DNA from: an uncultured Collinsella sp.
GTDB lineage: Bacteria > Actinomycetota > Coriobacteriia > Coriobacteriales > Coriobacteriaceae
Reading direction: 5' to 3'
Assembly: GCA_934630735.1 (NCBI GenBank)
Contig: CAKTWK010000015.1
Span: 1-50,610, forward strand
Length of the DNA: 50,610 nucleotides
A program made the position numbers and the translations under genes. Positions 9,573 through 16,408 of this stretch are shown one piece after another (within the stretch, counting starts at the first letter, position 1; each line of letters opens with the position of its first letter). The notes below the pieces were generated by a model. It was not told the origin of the DNA, did not search any database, and worked only from the letters and a program-made list of their open reading frames with translations.

Positions 9573-9893
9573 CTATCGTCTCATAAACACAAACCTAACT
9601 AGCCGCACGAACGACAAAGAAGCCAAGCTGAACAGAAGTAGAACCAAAACTTCAAAAACACTGGTATTCCAATCGCGTACCCAGCCCTCTACCGCCAACA
9701 AAAAAAACAGCAGCCCCATCCATAACGTCACAGAAGAAATCAACTTTGCGTAAGGGCGTATATCAATCCCGCTCTCCCTTTTTGTGACATCATATCCAGC
9801 AATTGAGCAGAGCCATCTTCCTCTTCTGTATTGGATTGAAAGGATAATCAGGGCAATCGAAGTCATCAAGCAGACAGCATCCCCTGTTTCCAT
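9573..9893 (-). CDS. Small membrane protein, DUF3784-like; possible immunity
   Basis: A 106-residue protein with three predicted membrane helices (about 6-22, 50-68 and 78-97). The stretch LCSIAGYDVTKRE between helices 1 and 2 resembles the G-Y-N/D motif of DUF3784 family membrane proteins. AAAGGAAG lies six bases before the ATG. It sits directly after the precursor peptide, the usual place for an immunity protein, so that role is suggested by position only. No enzymatic motif is present. Confidence 0.6.
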   Translation of the reverse strand: METGDAVCLMTSIALIILSIQYRRGRWLCSIAGYDVTKRESGIDIRPYAKLISSVTLWMGLLFFLLAVEGWVRDWNTSVFEVLVLLLFSLASLSFVRLVRFVFMRR

Positions 9894-9925
9894 AGAACTT
9901 CCTTTGCTTTCCGTCCTAGTTGCGC

Positions 9926-9955
9926 ATTCACAATCGAATCAAACCAAGTGTGAAT
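9926..9955 (-). promoter_or_regulatory. Stem-loop after precursor peptide gene
   Basis: A 7-bp inverted repeat (ATTCACA at 9926-9932 with TGTGAAT at 9949-9955, 16-base loop) touches the stop codon of the precursor gene. In RiPP operons such a weak hairpin often lowers transcription or protects the mRNA so that peptide exceeds enzymes. Here this is only suggested by position. Confidence 0.3.
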
Positions 9956-10155
9956 TACTCGATAGCAACCGCCTTCGTATAAACCATAGCCGCTGCAGCA
10001 GCATTAACGACTGCGCCGTAGTTAACACCAACTACGATGTCATAAACTGCAACTGCCCAAACTGCAGCCGGGAATATAGCAACTCCCACCGCTGGCTCCG
10101 GATCTTGACTGCCACCATTTAAGTTAACTGGACCAACCCGCGGATCAAAATCCAT
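9955..10155 (-). CDS. Putative RiPP precursor peptide
   Basis: A 66-residue peptide of striking composition. Residues 1-21 are polar and rich in Asp, Pro and Gly, with a Gly-Gly at 14-15, and could serve as leader. Residues 22-66 are almost wholly Ala, Val, Ile, Gly and aromatic residues, with AAAAA at 52-56, Trp33, Tyr38/46/59, Asn45/51 and only Asp39, Lys61 and Glu66 charged. There is no Cys, so lanthionine and Cys-derived thioether crosslinks are excluded. An X-Tyr-Gly motif (Asn45-Tyr46-Gly47) is present. GAAGG lies six bases before the ATG. It is fourth in an operon with radical SAM, PqqD-like, methyltransferase and ABC genes. The composition recalls the mature bacteriocin propionicin F, whose locus also has a radical SAM gene. 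Without that context it would be called hypothetical. Confidence 0.72.
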   Translation of the reverse strand: MDFDPRVGPVNLNGGSQDPEPAVGVAIFPAAVWAVAVYDIVVGVNYGAVVNAAAAAMVYTKAVAIE

Positions 10156-10193
10156 TTTTTACCTTCTTTCTAACTTGGCAATAGTCTCCAAAA

Positions 10194-10994
10194 CTACAGA
10201 TCAATCTGCAATTCTCTAATCTCCATATCACCTTCCATTAACTCATTAGGTATCACTCCCTTCAAGAGAGTGGGCGGCAAAAGACACCGATCTGTTTCGC
10301 TCACCGAATAGATCAGGTAATTCAGATCTCGCATTCCATCACTTTTCAAATCCTCTTGAGTCGTTTCGCTCTTAAAAACAAGCTCAAAGACCGACATGTA
10401 GTCACGAATTCCCTGCCATTGCTGCAAGTTTGGAATTACGCCAAATATTGAATATAGGAAGTAGGCATCTTCAACAATCGTTCTTACAAAAGCAATTTGC
10501 GTCATACACTCTTGCTGGTTGTCCTGAAGCTCCAATACGACTGATGATGAGCCGAAGTTATCCGAGATGTCATTGACCGTTTGAACTATAGACCCATCAA
10601 CAATCGGAGACAGATATGAACATCTCAGTGAAGCGGCTTTCGCGTAGTAGGGAATATACATGATATTGTTACGCTGATACAGAAATCTAGGTGCAAGATC
10701 GTCTAAATCGCCCTCGAGAAATAAGCCTGTTTTCCATATTTTCAAAATTGTATTTAGAACTTTATCGGCAACGATTGACCTATCGCTGCCGGACAACTTC
10801 TTATTGGCGCAAATTTCGTTAGCGATATCTTTAATGCACCGCCCTCCATCTATCAAATTAACGATAGCGAGCGCATCTTCATTGAGACGAATATAGTAGC
10901 TGTTCGCGGTCAAAACGCTACCGGTCTGAGTGTGCCTTACGCGTACGGCATACCGCATTCTCGGAACAGCACCCAGTATCTCTCTTTTCTCCAT
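10194..10994 (-). CDS. PqqD-like (RRE) protein of RiPP cluster
   Basis: A 266-residue protein. The N-terminal ~95 residues look like a PqqD/RiPP-recognition-element winged helix: a short beta region with YYIRLNEDALAIVNLIDGG, then IKDIANEI and a helical stretch to about 92. This fold binds leader peptides and presents them to modifying enzymes. Residues 100-266 match nothing I recognise; they contain several Tyr/Phe-rich segments and no clear catalytic motif. It starts after the GNAT-like stop with AAGGA between. Probable role: partner of the radical SAM enzyme. The C-terminal half could be an additional enzyme. Confidence 0.65.
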   Translation of the reverse strand: MEKREILGAVPRMRYAVRVRHTQTGSVLTANSYYIRLNEDALAIVNLIDGGRCIKDIANEICANKKLSGSDRSIVADKVLNTILKIWKTGLFLEGDLDDLAPRFLYQRNNIMYIPYYAKAASLRCSYLSPIVDGSIVQTVNDISDNFGSSSVVLELQDNQQECMTQIAFVRTIVEDAYFLYSIFGVIPNLQQWQGIRDYMSVFELVFKSETTQEDLKSDGMRDLNYLIYSVSETDRCLLPPTLLKGVIPNELMEGDMEIRELQIDL

Positions 10995-11000
10995 ATTTCC

Positions 11001-11474
11001 TTACCCTACCTCTAGGAAATAGTAATTCATGCTTCCGTGCGCAAGTTCTACCGCCACCGACCATTTAAACCCAAACTGCTCGAGCCCAGATTCGCAGCCA
11101 TCCTTAGTGATAGCGGCTACTCGACATGGCGTTTCCGAACCTTCCCAGCGCAACTCCGCAATTTGAATCCCCCTTTCCAATATAAATAAAACCAAACTGC
11201 TAGACCTGCCTCTTAGTGCAGCGCCCTTAGCCGTAATCAGCATTCCGCAAGGTTCGATGGAATCAGCCCTGATCAGGCAAACCTGATAACGCCCATCAAA
11301 TAGAGTCTGCCTAATTAGACGTCCTCTCATCTTTCCATTTTGTATAGTTGAGAATGGGTCAAGCACGACATATTGATCCATGCTTTCATTGGCTCTATAA
11401 ACAAAAGACAAAACCTCTTTGCAGTCGCTCTCTTTAGCCCTAACTGCTTTTACGCAACTTACCCCCGTGCACAC
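11001..11474 (-). CDS. GNAT-like protein in RiPP cluster
   Basis: About 157 residues. The N-terminus (VRAKESDCKEVLSFVYRANE) and the C-terminus (GCESGLEQFGFKWSVAVELAHG) follow the first helix and last strand-turn of GNAT N-acetyltransferases. The acetyl-CoA pyrophosphate loop (R/Q-x-x-G-x-G/A) is not clear, so activity is uncertain. An ATG exists at 11483 but touches the GGAGG site; the GTG at 11474, nine bases after GGAGG, is the better start. It overlaps the end of the radical SAM gene by 35 bases, indicating co-translation. It may acetylate the peptide or have lost catalysis and act as a binding partner. Confidence 0.6.
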   Translation of the reverse strand: MCTGVSCVKAVRAKESDCKEVLSFVYRANESMDQYVVLDPFSTIQNGKMRGRLIRQTLFDGRYQVCLIRADSIEPCGMLITAKGAALRGRSSSLVLFILERGIQIAELRWEGSETPCRVAAITKDGCESGLEQFGFKWSVAVELAHGSMNYYFLEVG

Positions 11475-12447
11475 GTGCAGCATCCTCCAATTCTTGAGAT
11501 ATATCTATGTTCCGCTCTTTGAAAAGAACAGGAAGCCCCTGTTGGATACTTGTGAAGTCCGAAAGCTCCTCTATACGAGCTAGGCACTTCTCGACAATTG
11601 GGTGCCGTAACGCATATCTATCTATTTCGAGATCAATATAGTCCTGCAGAGTATTTCGATTTAGATTCCAAATGGTAATCGGCAGGTAAGGAGACACCGA
11701 GAGCTCCCCATACGCATTGACGCATATTTGCGGAATTCTCCCTGTCTCCCTATACATATACAAATGATCTACGGGGTCACCCCAGGTAATCTGCATTTGA
11801 GAAACAGCATTGCGCGCGCTCAAATATGCAGCAAGCGCATCATTTTGCTCGGGCGTTAGGCACAGATCCTTATAATTCAGCTCACCTCGTCCGAGCGGCA
11901 TCAAAGGCTGTGCTCTAAAATCACTTACACCTTCTTTTTCACAAAAACTTATTATTGAAGGGTATTCCCTTATATTCCTAGCATGGGGAAGAGAAGCAAC
12001 TGCAACCCTTATTCCGTGTCTTCGTGCGATCTTAATCGCATCCAGTACTCGATGGAGCTTACCGTTACTCAACCTCACATGGTCATAAGACGCATCTGAA
12101 AGCCCATCGAGGCTAAACTGCACTAAATCCAGTCCATCTCTTTTTAGGGCGTCAGCAATTTCTTCTGTCCAAAGAATGCCATTGCTGACCATTGACACGA
12201 GAGTGCCTCGATTAAGCTCCTTAACTAACCTCACGGCGCGACGAATCAAATCAAACCTAAGAATGGGCTCTCCGCCACAAATGCAAATCGACGAAAGATC
12301 AATCAAGGCAAGCTGTCGAAAAACGCTGATCAGTTCGTCATCATTCATTTCCTCATAGGCACATTCCCCGCCGAAATCAAAACAATGCCGACATCGCAAA
12401 TTGCATCGATAGGTCACATCAACTGAGGCCGAGCTAAGATAATTCAT
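11440..12447 (-). CDS. Radical SAM peptide-modifying enzyme
   Basis: A 335-residue enzyme. C-x3-C-x2-C at residues 15, 19 and 22 binds the [4Fe-4S] cluster; GGEP at 58-61 binds the SAM amino group. The region near residues 240-265 (ICVNAYGELSVSP, WNLNRN) follows the shape of a SPASM/twitch domain but keeps only the first Cys; the Cys expected after the turn is Ser-Pro. Auxiliary clusters are therefore reduced or absent. It is first in the operon and is followed by a PqqD-like gene and a peptide gene, so it probably epimerises, crosslinks or splices that peptide. The ATG at 12447 is preferred; a TTG two codons upstream also has a GAGAG-type site. Confidence 0.88.
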   Translation of the reverse strand: MNYLSSASVDVTYRCNLRCRHCFDFGGECAYEEMNDDELISVFRQLALIDLSSICICGGEPILRFDLIRRAVRLVKELNRGTLVSMVSNGILWTEEIADALKRDGLDLVQFSLDGLSDASYDHVRLSNGKLHRVLDAIKIARRHGIRVAVASLPHARNIREYPSIISFCEKEGVSDFRAQPLMPLGRGELNYKDLCLTPEQNDALAAYLSARNAVSQMQITWGDPVDHLYMYRETGRIPQICVNAYGELSVSPYLPITIWNLNRNTLQDYIDLEIDRYALRHPIVEKCLARIEELSDFTSIQQGLPVLFKERNIDISQELEDAARVHGGKLRKSS

Positions 12448-12733
12448 ATACAATCCGCTCTCTTTAGTGCTTACGAAATACTTAATTGCAATTAACGACC
12501 TAGTAATTCTCGTTTATTTCTAATTATCTGTAATGAGTATGTAATGGATTCAAAAGCTGTAAGTTTGAGTCCTACATATTAAAGACATTGGCGGCTTCCT
12601 CGGACCTAAAGTGGATGGCAGATTCCCCAATCATGAAAACCGTTATATAAGCCCATACTAAAACTCAATTTGATGTTTTTATAATAGGACAATCTTTCGC
12701 CTCATCTTTGTCTGTTTAAAGAAAAAGGACGAT
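12448..12733. promoter_or_regulatory. A+T-rich promoter region of RiPP operon
   Basis: An A+T-rich stretch between the radical SAM gene and a possible divergent small ORF. Read on the minus strand, several TTGCAAT- and TAATTA-like segments lie at about 12480-12540 and could hold the operon promoter, but no pair is convincing. On the plus strand a perfect TATAAT is at 12680-12685 without a good -35. A minus-strand frame at about 12629-12567 reads 20 codons (MIGESAIHFRSEEAANVFNM); it has no ribosome site and may be an old remnant. Confidence 0.4.
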
Positions 12734-12802
12734 ATGAAAGAAATAGGAGAATTTGTACCCTTTGGCTTGCTCTTTTACAAACGTATTCCCAATACGTTTT
12801 AA
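12734..12802 (+). CDS. Possible 22-codon small ORF
   Basis: ATG to TAA encodes 22 residues beginning MKEIGEFVPFGLLF and ending KRIPNTF. AAAAAGGAC is five bases before the ATG and a perfect TATAAT lies 48 bases upstream. It is divergent from the RiPP operon and ends exactly where base composition returns to the chromosomal level. It could be a signal or regulatory peptide, or the cut-off N-terminus of a lost gene. No homologue is recognised. Confidence 0.35.
   Translation: MKEIGEFVPFGLLFYKRIPNTF
12779..12799. terminator. 9-bp hairpin inside end of small ORF
   Basis: AAACGTATT and AATACGTTT form a perfect 9-bp stem with a CCC loop, followed by TAA. The hairpin occupies the last seven codons of the small ORF. 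With its short loop and T-containing 3' arm it resembles a weak terminator and would end a transcript from the TATAAT at 12680. Confidence 0.4.
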
Positions 12803-13330
12803 ACATGCGGCACTCGCCTTAAGGTCGAAATATAAACGGGGCGAGGCCGGACTACGTCACATACCGCAGGACGGGGGCACAGATCAGATTCACCTATCAT
12901 GAATTCATCTGCGCGATAAAACTGCGCATGCAAATTTACCGCACTATGAACTACATCGTGCGGGACATGCAGGGACCGACGACCCGCTAGCGCCACCCGC
13001 CTGAAAACACCCGCAAACGACGGCAGCGGGAAAAGCAAACTGGCCTCCTGCGGAGTTCTCAGCCTCCGTATTTGTCGAACTGCCAGTTCTGCCTCGCTCA
13101 CTACTTCCCGTCCGCCGAGGTCGTTGGCTCAAGCCGCACAGCAGCCCGCCTTCCAAGACCTCAAAGCTCGCCATCGAGGGCGACCCGCCCAGACCCCTTA
13201 CAATCTGCTCGCACGAGGCCCCGCACTCCAACATCCTCTGGACCGTATCCCGCTCGTACCTGGTGAGCGAGCCTGCCGTGGGCCCTCGGGGCCGGCATCG
13301 CGCCCCACGCTATCTGCCCGCTCGTGAGAT
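12803..13330 (-). pseudogene. Degraded remnant, possible transposase N-terminus
   Basis: No intact gene. On the minus strand, about 13270 to 13170, one frame reads LTRYERDTVQRMLECGASC followed by EQIVRGLGGSPS, a good match in style to the helix-turn-helix start of IS30-type transposases. The frame then loses sense, and later codons (13101-12799, another frame) form 100 open codons of low-complexity Arg-rich sequence. I infer a decayed insertion sequence at the right edge of the A+T-rich island. The family is uncertain and no terminal repeats were found. Confidence 0.35.
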
Positions 13331-13370
13331 AATCCTCTACAGAAGTCACCGACAGCAGAGGGAGTTTGTG

Positions 13371-13994
13371 ATGAAGGTTCTTTTGGTCAATGGCAGCCCC
13401 AAGGCAAACGGCAACACCGCCCGCGCACTCGCCGAGATTGCCGAGCAACTTAAGACCGAGGGCATTGATACCGAGGTGTTTCAGCTGGGCGCCAAGCCTA
13501 TTCGCGATTGCATCGGGTGCGGTCAGTGCGGCAAACTCGATTGCCGTTGCACCTTTGACGACGACGTGGTCAACGAGCTGATTGCCGCCGCCGAGCAGGC
13601 CGACGGCTTTGTCTTTGGCTCACCCGTCTACTACGCGCATCCCAGCGGCCGCATCCTCGCGGCCCTCGACCGCGCCTTCTATGCTGGCAGCAAGGCCTTT
13701 GCTCACAAGCCGGGCGCCGCGGTCGCCGTTGCCCGCCGCGGCGGCACGTCGACCACCTTCGATGTACTCAATAAATACTTCACCATCAACCAGATGCCCG
13801 TGGTCGCCTCCACGTACTGGAACAACGTCTTTGGTGCCATGCCGGGCGAGGCCGCCCAGGACGCCGAGGGCCTTGCTACCATGCGAAACATCGGCAAAAA
13901 CATGGCCTGGTTGCTGCGTTGCATCGAGGCGGGAAAAGCCGCCGGCATCGAAGCCCCCCAGGCCGATCGCGAGCGCACCAACTTTATCAGGTAG
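13371..13994 (+). CDS. NADPH-dependent FMN reductase family flavoprotein
   Basis: A 207-residue flavodoxin-fold protein. The phosphate-binding loop NGSPKANGNT (residues 7-16) and GSPVYYAHPSG near 83-93 bind FMN. CIGCGQCGKLDC near 46-57 is the Cys-rich loop common in iron-sulfur flavoprotein-like (Isf) and multimeric reductases; it may bind a cluster or serve redox chemistry. The start used is the ATG at 13371 with GAGGGAG upstream; the reading frame stays open for 36 codons before this, within the degraded region. The next gene begins 11 bases after the stop, so the two are probably co-transcribed. Confidence 0.87.
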   Translation: MKVLLVNGSPKANGNTARALAEIAEQLKTEGIDTEVFQLGAKPIRDCIGCGQCGKLDCRCTFDDDVVNELIAAAEQADGFVFGSPVYYAHPSGRILAALDRAFYAGSKAFAHKPGAAVAVARRGGTSTTFDVLNKYFTINQMPVVASTYWNNVFGAMPGEAAQDAEGLATMRNIGKNMAWLLRCIEAGKAAGIEAPQADRERTNFIR

Positions 13995-14005
13995 AACGGC
14001 GGAAC

Positions 14006-14347
14006 ATGAATATCCAGATTTTTGGCACCAAAAAATCCTTCGATACCAAGAAAGCCCAGCGCTATTTTAAGGAGCGCCGCATTAAGGTGCAGTTTATTGA
14101 CCTTAAGGAAAAGGAGATGAGCAAAGGCGAGCTCACGAGCGTGATGCAGGCGGTCGGCGGCATCGACAAGCTGCTCAACCCCAAGGCCAAGGACGAGGAG
14201 ACGCTCGCGCTCATCCAGCACCTTACCCCCAGTCAGCGCTTCGACAAGCTGCTCGAGAACCAGCAGGTTCTAGCCGAGCCCATCGTGCGCAATGGCAAAA
14301 AGGCCACCGTCGGTTATTGCCCCGATGTATGGGGAGCCTGGGAGTAG
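14006..14347 (+). CDS. ArsC/Spx-family protein lacking redox Cys
   Basis: A 113-residue thioredoxin-fold protein of the arsenate reductase-like family. The N-terminus IQIFGTKKSFDTKKAQRYF aligns with the family loop where a Cys normally follows the first strand; here codon 11 is TCC (Ser). No other Cys exists near it (the only Cys is near residue 107 in GYCPDVWG). Arsenate reduction by the usual mechanism is therefore unlikely. It could be a binding or regulatory protein like Spx/MgsR. The gene is 11 bases downstream of the FMN reductase; GGCGG precedes the ATG at a short distance. Confidence 0.82.
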   Translation: MNIQIFGTKKSFDTKKAQRYFKERRIKVQFIDLKEKEMSKGELTSVMQAVGGIDKLLNPKAKDEETLALIQHLTPSQRFDKLLENQQVLAEPIVRNGKKATVGYCPDVWGAWE

Positions 14348-14433
14348 CCTGTGTTATTTGCCAGCGCGTGGGTATAAGAGCAGGCGTTTGGCATAAGATT
14401 CAACTGTAAGCCATGTCTAACAAAGGAGGGCAC

Positions 14434-15564
14434 ATGCCCAACAAACCCGTAAAGATCATCATGCTTACCGGATACCTCGGTGCCGGCAAGACCACGCTGC
14501 TCAACCACATCCTCGCTAACGACGGCGGCATCCGCGCCGCCGTGATCGTCAACGATATCGGCGAGATCAACGTCGACGCCAGCCTCATCGCCGACGGCGG
14601 CCTTTCCGAGACCGACGACCTCATCCCGCTCACCAACGGCTGCATCTGCTGCACGCTTTCGGATGACCTGGCCAACCAGCTGCAGGGCATCGCAGATTCG
14701 GGCAACTTCGACTACATCATCATCGAGGCCTCGGGTATCTGCGAGCCTATCCCCATCGCCTACACCATCTCGAGCTTCTGCGACGAGGCCAAGGTGGGCG
14801 GCGAGCCCAAGCTCGCGCTCGACAACATCGTGGCCGTGGTCGACTGCGCCCGCATGTACGACGAGTTCAACGGCGGTCGCGACCTGCTGGCCGAGGACAT
14901 CGACGAGGACGACATCGAAAGCCTGCTCATCCAGCAGATCGAGTTCTGCTCCACGCTGATCCTCAACAAGACCGACACCGTGAGCCCCGAGCAGATCGCC
15001 GAGCTCAAGGCCATCGTGCGCAGCCTGCAGAAGGACGCCGTGATCGTCGAGGCGCAAAACGGCGAGGTTCCCATGGAGGAGCTGCTCGACACCGACCGCT
15101 TCGACTTTATGCGCGCCTACAACTCCGCCGCTTGGATCGAGGCCATGGAGCATCCCGAGGAGCACGACGACCCCGAGGTGCTCGAGTACGACATCGAGAC
15201 CTTTGTGTACTCACGCCGCAAGCCGTTTGACCTGCAGAAGTTCACCGATTTTGTTGAGCAGGAGTGGCCCGACGAGGTCATCCGCGTCAAGGGTCCGCTG
15301 TGGCAGGCCAGCAATCCGGACATGTGCTACATGTTTGAGCAGGCCGGCCACCAGATGCGCCTGATGGAGAACGGCCTGTTTGTCGACTCGGCGCCCGAGG
15401 GCGAGAAGCAGAAGATCATCGACGAGAACCCCGAGATCATGCAGATTTGGGACGACGAGACGGGCGACCGCATGACGAGCCTGTGCATCATCGGCCGTCA
15501 CATGGACAAGGATGCGCTCATCGCCTCCCTCGATGCCTGCCTGACTGACTGGCACCGCGCCTAG
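14434..15564 (+). CDS. CobW/G3E-family GTPase metallochaperone
   Basis: A 376-residue P-loop GTPase. Walker A GYLGAGKTT lies at 13-21, the G3E-type NDIGEIN near 46, the metal-binding NGCICC near 72-77, and NKTD near 177 for guanine recognition. The C-terminal half carries a CobW_C-like fold with Asp/Glu- and His-bearing segments. Such proteins use GTP to deliver Zn, Co or Ni to client enzymes. AAAGGAGGG fixes the ATG at 14434; an ATG seven codons earlier lies before this site. The metal cannot be told from sequence, and no clear Zur-type operator was seen. A strong terminator follows. Confidence 0.88.
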   Translation: MPNKPVKIIMLTGYLGAGKTTLLNHILANDGGIRAAVIVNDIGEINVDASLIADGGLSETDDLIPLTNGCICCTLSDDLANQLQGIADSGNFDYIIIEASGICEPIPIAYTISSFCDEAKVGGEPKLALDNIVAVVDCARMYDEFNGGRDLLAEDIDEDDIESLLIQQIEFCSTLILNKTDTVSPEQIAELKAIVRSLQKDAVIVEAQNGEVPMEELLDTDRFDFMRAYNSAAWIEAMEHPEEHDDPEVLEYDIETFVYSRRKPFDLQKFTDFVEQEWPDEVIRVKGPLWQASNPDMCYMFEQAGHQMRLMENGLFVDSAPEGEKQKIIDENPEIMQIWDDETGDRMTSLCIIGRHMDKDALIASLDACLTDWHRA

Positions 15565-15602
15565 GTTTATCCAAGCGGGCATTTTTCCGCTACGTAACCG
15601 CC

Positions 15603-15645
15603 AAACCACCACGAAGGTGCCCGTCCCCTTCGTGGTGGTTTTTCG
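15603..15645 (+). terminator. Rho-independent terminator after G3E GTPase
   Basis: A perfect 15-bp stem (15603-15617 with 15627-15641) and a 9-base loop end in a TTTTT run. It lies 38 bases after the GTPase stop and just before the trmL ribosome site. Confidence 0.9.
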
Positions 15646-15664
15646 TTCTGAGCCAAGGAGATTC

Positions 15665-16264
15665 ATGTTCAACATTGTGCTGTATGCGCCCGAGATTCCG
15701 GCCAATACGGGCAATATCGGCCGTACTTGCGTGGTTACCGGTGCCCGCCTGCATCTGGTGGAGCCGCTGGGGTTTTCGCTCGACGACAAGACGGTGCGTC
15801 GCGCCGGCCTGGGCTACTGGCAAAACTTGGATGTGACGACCTATGCCGGCTGGGAGGATTTCCTTGCGCGCAACGGCCTCTCCCCCGCCGACGAGCGCCT
15901 ACATCTGCTGACCAAAAAGGCACGCCGCACCTATGCGCAAAGCACCTACCGCGACGGCGACTACTTGGTCTTTGGCAGCGAGAGCTCGGGCATTCCCGAG
16001 CCACTGCTCGCCGCGGCGCCCGAGCGCTGCGAGCGCATCCCGATGCTGCGCGATTGCGACTCGCTCGACAACGCCGAGGCCTGGGAAGCCCACGAGGAAT
16101 CGCTCGGGCATACCGAGGACGGCCATGAGGCCATCCTTCGGCAGGATATCTGCGGCAACTTCGTCAATCCGGACGACTACCGCATCAGCGCACTCAACCT
16201 CTCCAACAGCGCCGCCATCGTCCTCTACGAAGCCCTGCGCCAAACAGGCTTTCCGGGAATGTGA
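15665..16264 (+). CDS. trmL: tRNA (cytidine/uridine-34-2'-O)-methyltransferase
   Basis: A 199-residue SPOUT (trefoil-knot) methyltransferase. The start NIVLYAPEIPANTGNIGRTC is diagnostic of TrmL. Knot motifs are LVFGSESSGIPEPLL near 101-115 and ISALNLSNSAAIVLYEAL near 175-192. The enzyme methylates the ribose of the wobble base of tRNA-Leu isoacceptors. The insert of about 20 residues around EEDGHEAILR-like sequence (EESLGHTEDGHEAILRQ) is longer than in E. coli TrmL. CAAGGAG precedes the ATG. The TGA stop lies inside the left arm of a 15-bp palindrome. Confidence 0.92.
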   Translation: MFNIVLYAPEIPANTGNIGRTCVVTGARLHLVEPLGFSLDDKTVRRAGLGYWQNLDVTTYAGWEDFLARNGLSPADERLHLLTKKARRTYAQSTYRDGDYLVFGSESSGIPEPLLAAAPERCERIPMLRDCDSLDNAEAWEAHEESLGHTEDGHEAILRQDICGNFVNPDDYRISALNLSNSAAIVLYEALRQTGFPGM

Positions 16265-16291
16265 CAAAGGGATTGTCCCTTTGTCACATTC
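16257..16291. repeat. TGTGACAAAGGG palindrome, copy 1
   Basis: A perfect 15-bp inverted repeat (16257-16271 with 16277-16291) and a 5-base loop. It contains the trmL stop codon. Nearly the same palindrome recurs at 17513 and 21244. Without a following T-run it may act as a terminator or a REP-like mobile palindrome. Confidence 0.85.
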
Positions 16292-16408
16292 AAGCGCCAT
16301 GTCGATGACACACACGCCTAATTGATGCTCTAAATAACGGACCATCGCTTTTAATCAGAATTAACTAGAATAAAATGAAGTTAAACGGAGGTGTGAAAGG
16401 AGAGCCTT

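Noticed and set aside
9955..10155. Peptide considered as a circular or leaderless class II bacteriocin.
   Set aside because: No DUF95-type circularisation protein is present, whereas radical SAM and PqqD-like genes are; a RiPP precursor explains the context better.
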